DNA of 64,000 bases from Bryobacteraceae bacterium (GCA_019748195.1 JAIEPW010000043.1:1-64000); one strand, 5' to 3'; positions 37,711 to 47,207 are shown, counted from the stretch's first letter. Numbers and translations: made by a program. Notes: a model not told the origin generated them from the letters alone.

Positions 37711-38625
37711 TCAGATGATTCGTTTGCCCATGGCGGACATGATCAGTTCCACCGCCAGGTTCGCGGTCTTGTTGGCTTCATCGATCACCGGATTCACCTC
37801 CACCACTTCAATGGAGGCGATGTGATCGGTATCGCCGAGCATCTCCATCACCAGGTGTGCCTCGCGATAGGTGATGCCGCCCTTCACCGGGGTGCCCACG
37901 CCGGGCGCTTCATGCGGGTCCACGGAGTCCATGTCGTAGGACAGGTGGAATCCGGCCGTTCCGTTGGTGATGACCGAGATCGCGTCCTGCATGACGCTGC
38001 GCAAGCCCCGCTCGTCGATGTCGCGCATCGTGAACACGGAGACCCCGGCCGCCTGCACGATACGCCGTTCCTTCTCGTCCACGCTGCGGATCCCAACCAG
38101 CGCCACGTTCCGCGGATCCACTTTCGGCGCCCAGCCGTAAAGACCGGTGAGCTCCTTCGGACCCTGCCCGATGCAGCACGCAAGGGGCATTCCGTGAACG
38201 TTCCCGCTGGGCGAGATTTCCGGCGTATTCATGTCGGCGTGAGCATCCACCCAGATCAGACCCATCTTCTGGTTCTTCTTGCGGAAGTGCTGCGCCATGC
38301 CGGAGACCGAGCCGACCGCGATCGAATGGTCGCCGCCGAGCACCACCGGAAGGTCCCCCTGGTCCGCCGATTTCTCCACGATCTCGGCGAGACGAGTGCA
38401 AGTCTGGGTGATTTGGTGCAGATAGCGCGCCGTTTGCGGCCCCACCGGCGAGCTTTCCGGCTGGTCCACCATGACGTTGCCCAGGTCCTTCACTTCGTAT
38501 CCCAGAAGCGCGATCCGCTCATCCAGATTGGCCACGCGAATGGCGGACGGGCCCATATCCACACCGCGGCGGCCGGCGCCCAAGTCCATCGGCGTGCCGA
38601 TCACTGCTACGCGAGTTTGACGCAT
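37711..38625 (-). CDS. rocF: Arginase
   Basis: Ureohydrolase of 304 residues that hydrolyses arginine to ornithine and urea using two Mn ions. Metal ligands are in GGDHSIAVGSVSG (His), WVDAHADMNTPEISPSGNVHGMP (Asp-x-His-x-Asp, with arginase-type substrate loop) and SYDMDSVDPHEAPGVGTP (Asp-x-Asp). The SGNVHGMP loop favours arginase over agmatinase. Translated leftward between asnS and the DUF481 gene, with short spacers (24 and 14 bases). Confidence 0.93.
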   Translation of the reverse strand: MRQTRVAVIGTPMDLGAGRRGVDMGPSAIRVANLDERIALLGYEVKDLGNVMVDQPESSPVGPQTARYLHQITQTCTRLAEIVEKSADQGDLPVVLGGDHSIAVGSVSGMAQHFRKKNQKMGLIWVDAHADMNTPEISPSGNVHGMPLACCIGQGPKELTGLYGWAPKVDPRNVALVGIRSVDEKERRIVQAAGVSVFTMRDIDERGLRSVMQDAISVITNGTAGFHLSYDMDSVDPHEAPGVGTPVKGGITYREAHLVMEMLGDTDHIASIEVVEVNPVIDEANKTANLAVELIMSAMGKRII

Positions 38626-38649
38626 GTAGCTACCAGTTTGACACGCGGG

Positions 38650-39972
38650 TCACGGCCGCGTGCGGTAAAGCATTCGCGGATAGGCGATCGTTTCACGGAT
38701 ATGCTCGATGCCGCTCATCCAGGCCACGAACCGCTCCACGCCCATCCCGAAGCCGGCGTGCGGAACCGTGCCGTAGCGCCGCAGATCCAGATACCACTCG
38801 AACGCCTCGCGCGGGAGCTTGTGCTCCTCCAGCCGTTTCAGCAGCAGGTCGCAGTCGTGGATGCGCTGGCCGCCGCCGATGATCTCTCCGTAGCCTTCGG
38901 GCGCGATGAAATCCACCCCCAACGCCAGTTCCGGACGTTCGGCGTCGGGCTGGAAGTAAAACGCTTTCACTTCGGTCGGATAGCGGTCCACCATCACCGG
39001 CCGGTCCAGCCCCTCGGTCAACAGCGTCTCGTCCGTGTTCCCGAAATCGCCGCCCCACTGGATCTCGCTGCCCTTGCCTTGCAGAAGTTTCACCGCGTCG
39101 TCATAGCTCATGCGGTGAAACGGGGCTTTCACCGCTTCCAGCTTCGCCACGTCGCGCTCCAGCGCCTTCAGCTCTTCCCGGCGATTTTCCAGCACGCGCG
39201 CGATCACGAAGCACACCAGCTCTTCGCCGACGCGCTTGACGTCCTCCAGGTCCGCGTATGCCATCTCCGGCTCCACCATCCAGAACTCCGTCAGGTGCCG
39301 CCGCGTCTTGCTCTTCTCCGCCCGGAAGGTGGGCCCGAAACAGTACACCTTGCCGAACGCCATCGCGTTCGCCTCGTTGTAAAGCTGGCCGGACTGGGTC
39401 AGATAGACCTTCTCATCGTCGAAGTAATCCACCTCGAACAGGGTGGAAGTGCCTTCACAGGCCGCCGGCGTAAAGATGGGCGTGTCCACCAGGGTGAAAC
39501 CGTGCGAATCGAAATAATCGCGGATGCCGCGGATTACTTCGTGCCGGATGCCGATGATGGCGTGCTGCCGCTTGCTCCGCAGCCACAGGTGCCGGTGATC
39601 CATCAGGAAATCGACGCCGTGATCCTTGGGCGTGATCGGGTAGGGATGCTCCTCGGGAACGCGCTGCACCACCTCCACCCGCTCGATGTCCATTTCGTAG
39701 CCGCCGGGCGCGCGGCCTTCCTCCCGGATCTTGCCGGTCAGGATCAGCGAGCTCTCCTGGGTCAGATTCTTCAGCGTCTCAAAGGTCGCCTCCGGGAGGT
39801 TTGCCTTGACGCCCACGCACTGCATGACACCCGTGCCGTCGCGGAGCAGCGGAAAAACGATCTTGCCGGAGCGGCGCAGATTGTAGAGCCACCCCGGGAT
39901 GCTGACGGTTTCGCCGGCATGGCGGCTGGCCTCCGCGATGGTGATACGGTGGGCGCTGCTGAGTTCACTCAT
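38650..39972 (-). CDS. asnS: Asparaginyl-tRNA synthetase
   Basis: Class IIb aminoacyl-tRNA synthetase of 440 residues. The N-terminal OB-fold anticodon-binding domain (about 15-110) is followed by the catalytic core. Motif 2 reads [21 protein letters not shown] and motif 3 [15 protein letters not shown]. The loop [10 protein letters not shown] and the motif-2 style separate it from AspRS. The ATG overlaps the stop of the upstream isomerase-like gene by four bases (ATGA). If the organism charges tRNA-Asn directly, a transamidation route is not needed for Asn. Confidence 0.93.
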   Translation of the reverse strand: MSELSSAHRITIAEASRHAGETVSIPGWLYNLRRSGKIVFPLLRDGTGVMQCVGVKANLPEATFETLKNLTQESSLILTGKIREEGRAPGGYEMDIERVEVVQRVPEEHPYPITPKDHGVDFLMDHRHLWLRSKRQHAIIGIRHEVIRGIRDYFDSHGFTLVDTPIFTPAACEGTSTLFEVDYFDDEKVYLTQSGQLYNEANAMAFGKVYCFGPTFRAEKSKTRRHLTEFWMVEPEMAYADLEDVKRVGEELVCFVIARVLENRREELKALERDVAKLEAVKAPFHRMSYDDAVKLLQGKGSEIQWGGDFGNTDETLLTEGLDRPVMVDRYPTEVKAFYFQPDAERPELALGVDFIAPEGYGEIIGGGQRIHDCDLLLKRLEEHKLPREAFEWYLDLRRYGTVPHAGFGMGVERFVAWMSGIEHIRETIAYPRMLYRTRP

Positions 39973-40826
39973 GATTCTTCCCGTTCTTCGGATTGCAGGT
40001 CTTGCTCCAGGCGGTCGAACACCTGTTTCACGTAGTCAAGCGGCGGCTGGAACTCCGGCGTGTCGCGCAGCTCCAGCACCAGCGGGAACTGTCCCGGCAC
40101 GGACCCAAAACGCTTGAGCGACCTTCTCCAGTCGATCGTGCCCCCGCCGGTGAGCTTTGGAAACAGGTGCAGATCGTCACGGCCGTCATTGTCGTGGACA
40201 TGCGTCGAATAGAGCCGGTCCTTGAGGGTGTCAAACGCGTCGACCACGCCTTCCTGCATGTTTGCGTGACCGGTATCCAGGCAGAAGCCGACGCGCAGAT
40301 GCGTCACGCCGAGGAAATGCAGCAGCCTCTCCGCGCTGGACATCCCGTTCGGGATATTCTCCAGCAGCACTTCCACGCCCCGCTGCCGCGCGAACAGGCT
40401 GATCTCGTCCAGCGAGTCGAAGGCCGCGTCCAGCTTCCGTTCGTCATAGTCCTCGCCGGTCACTCCCAGATGCTGGATCACGTAGCGGCAGGGGATGATC
40501 TCGGCGATTTCGATGGCGAGCTTCACCTCATCCACCATGGCAATGCGCTTCGACTTCACCGGCTCCGTGATATTGATGACCGAATTGGGTCCGGAACGCC
40601 CTCCTGCTTCGTCGGTGTACAGAGGCGCGTGAAGGGCGTGCAGCTTCAGCTTGGAATCGCGAAACCAGTGTCCGAGTTCCGCGATCTGGGCGCGATTCCG
40701 CCAGTCGACATGCTGGCGCGCGCAGAAAATCTCCACCAGCGGAATTCCCGCGTTCCAGATGCGGTCCAGGGTGACGGTGTTCAGGCGCTGCTGGATGAAG
40801 AGGTACGTCGAGAGTCCGCGCTCCAT
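39969..40826 (-). CDS. Sugar-phosphate isomerase/epimerase-like TIM barrel
   Basis: AP-endonuclease-2-like TIM barrel of 285 residues. Metal-binding residues typical of the family are seen in VLLENIPNG (Glu), [15 protein letters not shown] (Asp and His), and [15 protein letters not shown] (His-x-His). The family covers xylose isomerase-like enzymes, so the substrate is open. Its 3' end overlaps asnS by four bases. Its ATG overlaps the TGA of the gamma-glutamyltransferase gene by one base, so the three are co-translated. Confidence 0.83.
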   Translation of the reverse strand: MERGLSTYLFIQQRLNTVTLDRIWNAGIPLVEIFCARQHVDWRNRAQIAELGHWFRDSKLKLHALHAPLYTDEAGGRSGPNSVINITEPVKSKRIAMVDEVKLAIEIAEIIPCRYVIQHLGVTGEDYDERKLDAAFDSLDEISLFARQRGVEVLLENIPNGMSSAERLLHFLGVTHLRVGFCLDTGHANMQEGVVDAFDTLKDRLYSTHVHDNDGRDDLHLFPKLTGGGTIDWRRSLKRFGSVPGQFPLVLELRDTPEFQPPLDYVKQVFDRLEQDLQSEEREES

Positions 40827-42490
40827 CAGTAACCGGAAGCCTTTCCGTCGCCGCGTCCGTCAGAGCCCCCCATCAGCCACCCATCGCGCAGCAGAATCGC
40901 TTCCACGCGGGCGATCACCACGCCAGGCGAATAGTCCACCTGATGTCCCATCTGTTCCAGCATCCGCGCCGTGTCGGGCGAGATTCCGCCTTCCAGGTAC
41001 AGCTTGTCGGGCTTCCACTGATGGTGGAAGCGCGGCGCATCCACGGCGTCCTGGGGGTTCATGTTGAAGTCCAGGATGTTGAGGATCACCTGCATCACTG
41101 CGGTGATAATCCGTGACCCTCCGGGCGCTCCCGCCACCAGGTACAGTTTGCCGTCCTTGGTCACGATGGTGGGCGTCATGGACGACAGCGGACGCTTGCC
41201 GGGCTGGATGGCGTTCGCCTCCCCCTGCACCAGGCCGAACATGTTCGGCTCACCTGGTTTCGCCGCGAAGTCGTCCATCTCGTTGTTCAGCAGGAAGCCC
41301 AGTCCCGGCACGGTGACGCCATTTCCGTAGCCGCCGTTCAATGTGTAAGTCACGGCGACCGCGTTCCCCTGTTCGTCGACGATCGCGTAATGAGTCGTTT
41401 CGCCGCTCTCCGCCAGGTTCTCGCCGGCGCGGATCACATCGCTATTGGTCACCCGCTCGCGATCAATGCTCGCGGCTCGTGCCCGGATGTATTCCGGATC
41501 CAGCAGTTTGCGGACCGGCACTTTGTAGAAGTCCGGATCACCCATGTATTCGCTGCGATCCGCGTAGTAGCGGCGCATGGTTTCAGCCGCGTAGTGGATC
41601 GCCGCGGCGGAGCCGGCGCCCGTTTTCTCATAATTCGATTTCTCGAGCATCGACATCATCTGCAGGATGCCGACGCCGCCGGAGCTCGGCGGCGGCGCGG
41701 TGATCACGCCGTACCCCTTGTAGGTGCCTTCCAGCGGCTTCCGTTCCACAGCCTGGTACTTCCGGAGATCCTCGGCGGTGATCAGCCCGCCCGCTTTCAC
41801 GGATTCCGCCGCGAACTTGCGCGCGATCTCGCCCTCGTAGAACTCCTTCGCGCCGCCGCGGCCGATGCGTTCCAGCGTTTGAGCCAGTTCCGGCTGACGG
41901 AACACCTCACCCATCTCGTAATACTGCCCGTCTCGTTGGAAGATGCGCTTCGATTCCGTGAATCGGGACAGAATCGTCGAGTTGCGAAGTCCTTGCGACA
42001 GCGAATACGACACCGGAAAGCCATCCCGCGCCAGCCGCACCGCGGGCTCCACCAGATCCGTCCATTTCTTCTTGCCGTACTTCTGATGCGCCAGCTCCAG
42101 ACCCCGCACCGTACCGGGAACGCCGGCCGCCTTCCATCCCTCGATGGAGTCGCGAGTGGGCTTCCCGTCCGGACCGAGATACATGTTCCGGGTCGCCGCC
42201 ATCGGCGCGCGTTCCCGAAAATCGAGGAACGTCGACCGCCCATCCGCGAAGCGGATCAGCATGAACCCGCCGCCACCAATATTCCCTGCAAAGGGATGAG
42301 TCACCGCCAGCGCCAGGCCCACGGCGACCCCCGCGTCCACGGCGTTGCCGCCCGCCTTCAGGACGGCGACCCCCACGTCGGTGGCATGCGGCTCCTGCGC
42401 AACCACCATAGCCTTCCGGGCGCGCACCGGCTGTCGCGCGTCGGCGGGCAGAATCGCCAGCAGCGCCAGGAGAACGCTCACTTTTCGCAT
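40826..42490 (-). CDS. ggt: Gamma-glutamyltransferase
   Basis: Periplasmic N-terminal-nucleophile hydrolase that cleaves gamma-glutamyl bonds of glutathione and related peptides. The precursor (554 residues) has a signal peptide (about 1-18) and matures by cleavage before the catalytic Thr in GETTHYAIVDEQG (about residue 375). Substrate motifs include GNIGGGGFML near the N-terminus and RPLSSMTPTIV. I chose the ATG at 42490 because a TACAAT hexamer ends eight bases upstream. The ATG two codons earlier would lie too close to it, and longer readings add 42 residues before the signal peptide. Confidence 0.93.
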   Translation of the reverse strand: MRKVSVLLALLAILPADARQPVRARKAMVVAQEPHATDVGVAVLKAGGNAVDAGVAVGLALAVTHPFAGNIGGGGFMLIRFADGRSTFLDFRERAPMAATRNMYLGPDGKPTRDSIEGWKAAGVPGTVRGLELAHQKYGKKKWTDLVEPAVRLARDGFPVSYSLSQGLRNSTILSRFTESKRIFQRDGQYYEMGEVFRQPELAQTLERIGRGGAKEFYEGEIARKFAAESVKAGGLITAEDLRKYQAVERKPLEGTYKGYGVITAPPPSSGGVGILQMMSMLEKSNYEKTGAGSAAAIHYAAETMRRYYADRSEYMGDPDFYKVPVRKLLDPEYIRARAASIDRERVTNSDVIRAGENLAESGETTHYAIVDEQGNAVAVTYTLNGGYGNGVTVPGLGFLLNNEMDDFAAKPGEPNMFGLVQGEANAIQPGKRPLSSMTPTIVTKDGKLYLVAGAPGGSRIITAVMQVILNILDFNMNPQDAVDAPRFHHQWKPDKLYLEGGISPDTARMLEQMGHQVDYSPGVVIARVEAILLRDGWLMGGSDGRGDGKASGY

Positions 42491-42498
42491 GAACATCA

Positions 42499-42504
42499 AT
42501 TGTA
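42499..42504 (-). promoter_or_regulatory. -10-like hexamer of ggt
   Basis: TACAAT on the minus strand ends eight bases before the ATG at 42490. The same GCTACAATTG context precedes the DinB gene. Confidence 0.5.
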
Positions 42505-42587
42505 GCGCGCCTGCTGCACCGCGCCGTCCCGCCGCGCCCCGCTGGAAACGGACTGTTCTGATCGCACTTTCCGCCATCAAATTCTTC

Positions 42588-42616
42588 TTGTCACGAACGG
42601 ATTTTTCCTGCATCAT
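42588..42616 (+). promoter_or_regulatory. Candidate promoter of the bd-like/Rieske/cytochrome b cluster
   Basis: TTGTCA (42588-42593) and CATCAT (42611-42616) are 17 bases apart, 19 bases before the ATG at 42636. They match sigma-70 elements at five and four of six positions. Confidence 0.4.
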
Positions 42617-42635
42617 CGCTTTCTTATCAGCTTTT

Positions 42636-43778
42636 ATGAACTCCTTCCCGGCAGTCGACCCGATACCCCTGCCAGCACCCGTCTGGCTGATGAAAGTCCT
42701 ACATGTTGTAACTCTTTCGTTACACTTCGCTGCAGTCGAAATTTTGCTCGGCGGGTTGCTGATCGCCGCGATCCTCAGCGTTTCCGGGCACGGAACGTAC
42801 GCGCGCCACGCCGCCGGTGCGATGGCCCGCCGCCTGCCAATTGTGATGACTTACGTCATCAACTTCGGGGTGCCTCCCCTGCTGTTCGCGCAGGTGCTTT
42901 ATGGGCGCGCGCTCTACACCTCCAGCGTCCTGTTGGGCGCCTGGTGGATCGGCGTCGTGTTCCTTCTGATGGCCTGCTACTGGCTGCTGTACCAGTTTTC
43001 GGAACGAATCGAGGCTGGGAAGACGGCATGGCCCGCAGGACTCGCCTCCTGGATCCTGGCAGGGGGAATCGCCCAGATCCTCACCGGCAACATGACTTTG
43101 ATGCTCCGCCCGGAAGCCTGGGCCGCCATGTATGAGCGGTCCGCGGTGGGAGCCCACTTGCCTTCCGGGGACCCCACCATGATGCCGCGCTTCTTCTTCA
43201 TGCTCGCGGGAGGGCTGATGACGGGCGGCGTCTGGATGTTGTATCTGTCTGGTCGATCGGTGTTCGCCAAGGAAATGAAGGGTTACCTGAGCGCGTTGGG
43301 CGGCAGAATTGCCGCCGTTGCTGCGATAGCCGCCATCGGACTCGCGTTCCTCGTCGTCAGCCGGCAGCCCGATGCCGTGCGCTCCGGCTTGGCCAACCAT
43401 ACTCTTTATTCGATCTCCGGCTATGCATGGCTGGCGCTCGCCCTTCTCATACTCGCCGCGGCGGCGATGGCCGGACTCGGCAGGCATCAAAGCGCCTTCA
43501 CGACCCTCGGCGCACCGCTGCTGACCGTGCTGGCGATGATCGCCATGACGCTGTATCGCGACGGCATTCGCGACCTCAGCCTGCTGCAGAAGGGCTTCGA
43601 CGTGTGGCAGCGCACCGAAGTGTCTAACTGGAGCGTGATCGGTCTGTTTCTGCTGCTGTTCGTCGCCGGTCTCGGGGTTATCGGATGGCTGATTTCCGTA
43701 GTGGCTAAGGCGGCAAAGCAACACGAGGGTCCGGGCCCTGTGATTGATTCCGGAAAGATCATGAAAGGAGCGGCTTGA
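42636..43778 (+). CDS. Cytochrome bd subunit-I-like membrane protein (subunit A)
   Basis: Polytopic protein (380 residues, about nine helices). I could not place it in a named family, but it aligns in order with the bd-like protein at 45351: LHF (H30) versus SHF (H29), a tyrosine-rich helix pair, ILTGNMTLMLRPEAW versus ILTFMLTPGQTW, and PRFFFMLAGGLMTGGVW versus PSLFLRICVCISLAGVW. It keeps H23 and H30, but the membrane glutamates present in the paralogue (E105, E112) are absent here. It opens the four-gene unit; Rieske follows three bases after its stop. Whether it binds heme is open. Confidence 0.7.
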   Translation: MNSFPAVDPIPLPAPVWLMKVLHVVTLSLHFAAVEILLGGLLIAAILSVSGHGTYARHAAGAMARRLPIVMTYVINFGVPPLLFAQVLYGRALYTSSVLLGAWWIGVVFLLMACYWLLYQFSERIEAGKTAWPAGLASWILAGGIAQILTGNMTLMLRPEAWAAMYERSAVGAHLPSGDPTMMPRFFFMLAGGLMTGGVWMLYLSGRSVFAKEMKGYLSALGGRIAAVAAIAAIGLAFLVVSRQPDAVRSGLANHTLYSISGYAWLALALLILAAAAMAGLGRHQSAFTTLGAPLLTVLAMIAMTLYRDGIRDLSLLQKGFDVWQRTEVSNWSVIGLFLLLFVAGLGVIGWLISVVAKAAKQHEGPGPVIDSGKIMKGAA

Positions 43779-43781
43779 AGC

Positions 43782-44267
43782 ATGGCCGACCTGGTTTCTC
43801 CCCACATCCGTCCGCTTGACGAAGAAGATTCGCCGGGCAGCCGTCGTATGTTCCTGGCCGCCGCCGGAGTTGCCGGCGCGGGCTACCTGGGCGCCCTCGG
43901 CTACCCGATTTACCGCTACCTGGCATCGCCCGTGGAGCAGGCGGCTAAGACCTCGGCGGTCAGCGAAGTCGCGTTGAAGGACGCGCAAAAGCTCGCCCCG
44001 GGAACGGCGCTGATGTTCAAGTTCGGATCCGCGCCCGCGCTGCTGATTCATCATAAGGACGATACCTGGGTCGCGATGAGCGCCGTCTGCACGCACCTGG
44101 GCTGCACCGTGCAGTTTCAGCCCGAGCACGACCGCATTTTCTGCGCCTGTCACGGAGGCGTGTACGACATGAAGACGGGCGCCAACGTCAGCGGGCCCCC
44201 GCCCAAGCCTCTGAAGTTGTTCAAGACCGCGGTGAACGAGGAAGCTGTGGTGGTTTCAAGGGGATAA
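43782..44267 (+). CDS. Rieske 2Fe-2S protein
   Basis: Redox subunit of a quinol:cytochrome c oxidoreductase. The N-terminus carries a Tat-type signal/anchor (SRRMFLAAAGVAGAGYLGA, residues 20-40). The Rieske domain has box I CTHLGC (C103, H105, C108) and box II CACHGG (C121, C123, H124), with the usual disulfide pair. At 161 residues it is compact. It sits between the bd-like subunit and cytochrome b, with two bases to the latter, so it is almost certainly part of the same complex. Confidence 0.94.
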   Translation: MADLVSPHIRPLDEEDSPGSRRMFLAAAGVAGAGYLGALGYPIYRYLASPVEQAAKTSAVSEVALKDAQKLAPGTALMFKFGSAPALLIHHKDDTWVAMSAVCTHLGCTVQFQPEHDRIFCACHGGVYDMKTGANVSGPPPKPLKLFKTAVNEEAVVVSRG

Positions 44268-44269
44268 CC

Positions 44270-45343
44270 ATGGGACAGGCAATCTATCACTGGTTGGATG
44301 AGCGGCTTGGTCTGGAGGAGTTGAAGGCGTTCGCGCAACACAAAACGGTCCCCGTCCATGCCCATTCGTTCTGGTATTACTGGGGCGGCATCTCCCTGCT
44401 GTTCTTCCTGGTGCAGGTCTTCACGGGAATTCTGCTCCTGGTCTACTACCGGCCTGGAGCTGATTCCTACGAGTCCGTTCGGCAGATCACCTATCAGGTC
44501 AACTTCGGATGGCTGATCCGCGCCGCTCATTCCTGGGCCGCGAACCTGATGGTCTTCGCGGTGTTTGTCCACATGTTCTCGGTGTTTTTCATGAAGGCGT
44601 ATCGCAAGCCGCGAGAGCTCGGATGGCTCTCGGGAATGGTCCTGCTGCTGATCGCCATGCTGTTTGGATTCTCCGGCTACCTGTTGCCGATGGACGACCT
44701 CGCCTACTTCGCCACCAAGGTCGGCCTGGAGATTCCCGCCTCCATGCCCATCATCGGGGGCGCGCTCGCCGACCTGGTCCGCGGCGGACCGGAAGTGAAT
44801 GAGTTCACCGTCCAGCGATTCTTCGCACTGCACGTTGTGGTGCTGCCCCTGATCTTCGTGCCCATTCTGGCCTTCCATCTCTGGCTGGTGCAGAAGCACG
44901 GCAACGCATGGCCCCCGAGTGAGGAAGCCAAGCCTGCCGCCGAGCGCAAAACCATGCCCTTCTTCCCGAACTTCGTCTGGAAGGACCTGGCAATGTGGCT
45001 GATCGCCCTGAACGTGCTCGCCGTTCTCGCGTCGATGTTTCCCTGGGACCTCGGAAAACAGGCAGATCCGCTCGCTCCCGCACCCCTCGGAATCCATCCC
45101 GAGTGGTACTTCATGAGCTCGTTCCAGATGCTGAAGATGATGGGCAACTGGTTCCCGGGCGCGGCGGGCGAAGCCCTCGGGATCTCCATCTTCACGTTGG
45201 GTCTGATCCTATGGACGCTGATCCCGTTCTACGATCCGGATTCGAAGTCCGGCCGCCGGGCGCGTCGCGCGCATTACTTCGGCTTGTTTGCCTGTGTGGT
45301 TCTGATTGTCACCACCGCGGTGGGTTATTGGGCGGTGCGATAG
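44270..45343 (+). CDS. Cytochrome b subunit of a Rieske/cytochrome b complex
   Basis: A 357-residue membrane protein that carries the two b hemes and the quinol-oxidation site. Heme ligands are H87 and H101 (13 residues apart) and H188 and H203 (14 apart), the latter spacing as in cytochrome b6 types. The Qo motif PEWY is at 277-280 (HPEWYFMSSF). N- and C-terminal parts are fused, and the last helix ends TTAVGYWAVR. No cytochrome c1 gene follows. Instead comes the bd-like protein with a heme c domain. The quinone type is not visible here. Confidence 0.93.
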   Translation: MGQAIYHWLDERLGLEELKAFAQHKTVPVHAHSFWYYWGGISLLFFLVQVFTGILLLVYYRPGADSYESVRQITYQVNFGWLIRAAHSWAANLMVFAVFVHMFSVFFMKAYRKPRELGWLSGMVLLLIAMLFGFSGYLLPMDDLAYFATKVGLEIPASMPIIGGALADLVRGGPEVNEFTVQRFFALHVVVLPLIFVPILAFHLWLVQKHGNAWPPSEEAKPAAERKTMPFFPNFVWKDLAMWLIALNVLAVLASMFPWDLGKQADPLAPAPLGIHPEWYFMSSFQMLKMMGNWFPGAAGEALGISIFTLGLILWTLIPFYDPDSKSGRRARRAHYFGLFACVVLIVTTAVGYWAVR

Positions 45344-45350
45344 AGGCTTT

Positions 45351-46703
45351 ATGAATTATCCATTCTGGGATGTTCCGGTGATCGGCTCCGCCTGGGTCAT
45401 CGGGTTGATCGCGATCTTCCACGTGATGATTTCGCACTTCGCCGTCGGCGGTGGACTTTACCTGCCGATGGCGGAGCGGAAAGCCCTGCGCGAGGGCCGC
45501 GAGGAGTGGATGGACGTGCTGCGCGGGCACGCCAAGTTCTTTCTGATCCTGACCGGTGTGTTCGGCGCCGTGTCGGGAGTCGGCATCTGGTTCGCCATCG
45601 GCCTGGCTCACCCGGAAGCGACCAGCACTCTGATTCATAACTTCGTCTTCGGCTGGGCTATCGAGTGGGTCTTCTTCATCGTGGAACTGACCACGGCCGC
45701 CGTCTACTACTACACCTGGGGCCGCATCGACGATAGACTGCACCTGAAGATCGGCTGGCTTTACGCTGGAGCTTCCTTCTGTACGCTGGTGATCATCAAC
45801 GGCATCCTTACCTTCATGCTGACGCCCGGACAGACCTGGCTGGGTGTCGCCGGCACGGGTGCGGAGGCCAGCGTCTTCTGGAACGCCTTCTTCAACCCCA
45901 CCTACTGGCCGAGCCTGTTCCTGCGAATCTGTGTCTGCATCTCCCTGGCCGGAGTCTGGGCCTTGATCACCGCCAGCAGAATCGACGGCGAACAGTTCCC
46001 GGCCCTGAAAACCAGCTTTGTTCGCTGGAGCGTGAAGTGGCTGCTGCCGTCTTTCGTCGCGATGCCGTTCCTGATGCTGTGGTACCTGGCGATGGTGCCA
46101 GAGACGCAGCGCGCGCTGCTGACGCTCGGCATCGCCACCATCGGCTCCGGCACGTTTTCCCAGGTGACCCGCGCCGCGCTGGTGATCGCCATGGCCTCGG
46201 CTACCATCGTGGGAGTCGCCTACTTCCTGGCCTACCGCAGCCCGCGCGATTTCGGGTTTGCCCACGCCGTCGCCGTGCTGGTGCTCGCGCTGTTCGCCAC
46301 CGCCGCGGGCGAATACTCCCGCGAGCTGCTGCGCAAGCCGTACGTGGTCGGAGATCACATGTACTCAAACGGCGTTCGCGTGAAATCGGTAGCCGCCATC
46401 AACGAATCGGGGTATCTCCGGAATTCCCTGTGGACTGGTGGGAATCGCGGAGAAGCAATCTTCCGGGGCCAATGCGGCTCCTGTCATACCGTCGACGGCT
46501 ACCGCTCCATGAAGAAGCTGCTGGCGGCCCGTGACGCCGCCGGTATCGCGAATCTGCTGAAGATCCTGCACGAGAATAAGGACGATTCGCCGTACCGGCG
46601 GTTCATGCCGCCGCTCGCCGGGACGCAAGAGGAGGTTGCGGACTTGGGCGCGTACCTCGCGGGACTGGCGAAAACCGGACCCGCGACGGCATCGGCTAAG
46701 TAG
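45351..46703 (+). CDS. Cytochrome bd subunit-I-like protein with C-terminal cytochrome c (subunit B)
   Basis: Fusion of a CydA-like membrane part (about residues 10-345) with a class I cytochrome c domain (C375-x-x-C378-H379, distal M419 in RFMPPL). The N-terminal helix FHVMISHFAVGGG matches CydA around its b595 histidine, and helix GWAIEWVFFIVE keeps glutamates at 105 and 112. The CydA b558 histidine position is not evident (FLRICVCISLAGVW). No Q-loop and no cydB gene are present, so a classical bd oxidase is unlikely. I chose the ATG at 45351, seven bases after the cytochrome b stop. It may act as a c1-like electron exit. Confidence 0.82.
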   Translation: MNYPFWDVPVIGSAWVIGLIAIFHVMISHFAVGGGLYLPMAERKALREGREEWMDVLRGHAKFFLILTGVFGAVSGVGIWFAIGLAHPEATSTLIHNFVFGWAIEWVFFIVELTTAAVYYYTWGRIDDRLHLKIGWLYAGASFCTLVIINGILTFMLTPGQTWLGVAGTGAEASVFWNAFFNPTYWPSLFLRICVCISLAGVWALITASRIDGEQFPALKTSFVRWSVKWLLPSFVAMPFLMLWYLAMVPETQRALLTLGIATIGSGTFSQVTRAALVIAMASATIVGVAYFLAYRSPRDFGFAHAVAVLVLALFATAAGEYSRELLRKPYVVGDHMYSNGVRVKSVAAINESGYLRNSLWTGGNRGEAIFRGQCGSCHTVDGYRSMKKLLAARDAAGIANLLKILHENKDDSPYRRFMPPLAGTQEEVADLGAYLAGLAKTGPATASAK

Positions 46704-46736
46704 AACAACGCCGGGGCCGCCTGAAAAAGGTTCAGC

Positions 46737-47201
46737 CTAAGAAATCGCCTTGCGCAACAGAACAATCTGCCCGGCGTGATACACGTTGTGCTGCACCACC
46801 CCGTGCAGGAGGAAATACAGCGAGTATTGCTTGCCCGGAACCGTCTGCGTGAGCTCCTCCGCGGTCACGTCATGCGCGTCCTCCAGCAGCCGGCGATGGA
46901 CGCTCTCCAGGTGCCCCAGCGCCTGATGCCAGGCCTCCTCGGAGACCGCCGGCATGGGTGGGAAGTTCTGCTCGTCCGGCATCTCGCCGATCTCCTGACC
47001 CTCCAGCACGCGCAGCGCCGCCTCTTCCCAGGCGGTGATGTGCAGAACGATTTCCCAGATCGTGTGCGCGGACGCGAGCGGCCTCATGGCGGCTTGCGCC
47101 GCAGTCAGACCCTCCACCGATTCGCGGACGCCCGGTCCATGCCAGGCATGGCCTTCATAGGACCGTTTCAACTGATCGCAAAATCGCCGAACTTCGTCCA
47201 T
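46737..47201 (-). CDS. DinB-family protein
   Basis: Four-helix-bundle protein of 154 residues with the metal-binding His triad of the DinB/YfiT superfamily: H in VLHITAWEEAAL and two in GVVQHNVYHAGQI. Related proteins include bacillithiol and mycothiol transferases, so a thiol-S-transferase or similar activity is possible. The ATG at 47201 is supported by a TACAAT hexamer ending six bases upstream. Longer readings add 51 basic residues inside the divergent promoter region. It is convergent with the respiratory cluster, separated by 33 bases. Confidence 0.85.
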   Translation of the reverse strand: MDEVRRFCDQLKRSYEGHAWHGPGVRESVEGLTAAQAAMRPLASAHTIWEIVLHITAWEEAALRVLEGQEIGEMPDEQNFPPMPAVSEEAWHQALGHLESVHRRLLEDAHDVTAEELTQTVPGKQYSLYFLLHGVVQHNVYHAGQIVLLRKAIS

Positions 47202-47207
47202 GGCGCA

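Noticed and set aside
40826-42616. Longer gamma-glutamyltransferase start at 42616
   Set aside because: The extra 42 residues are basic and precede the signal peptide, and a TACAAT hexamer sits between the two candidate starts.
45351-46703. Calling the bd-like protein a standard cytochrome bd quinol oxidase
   Set aside because: No cydB, no Q-loop and a C-terminal cytochrome c, plus the Rieske and cytochrome b genes beside it, do not fit a terminal bd oxidase.
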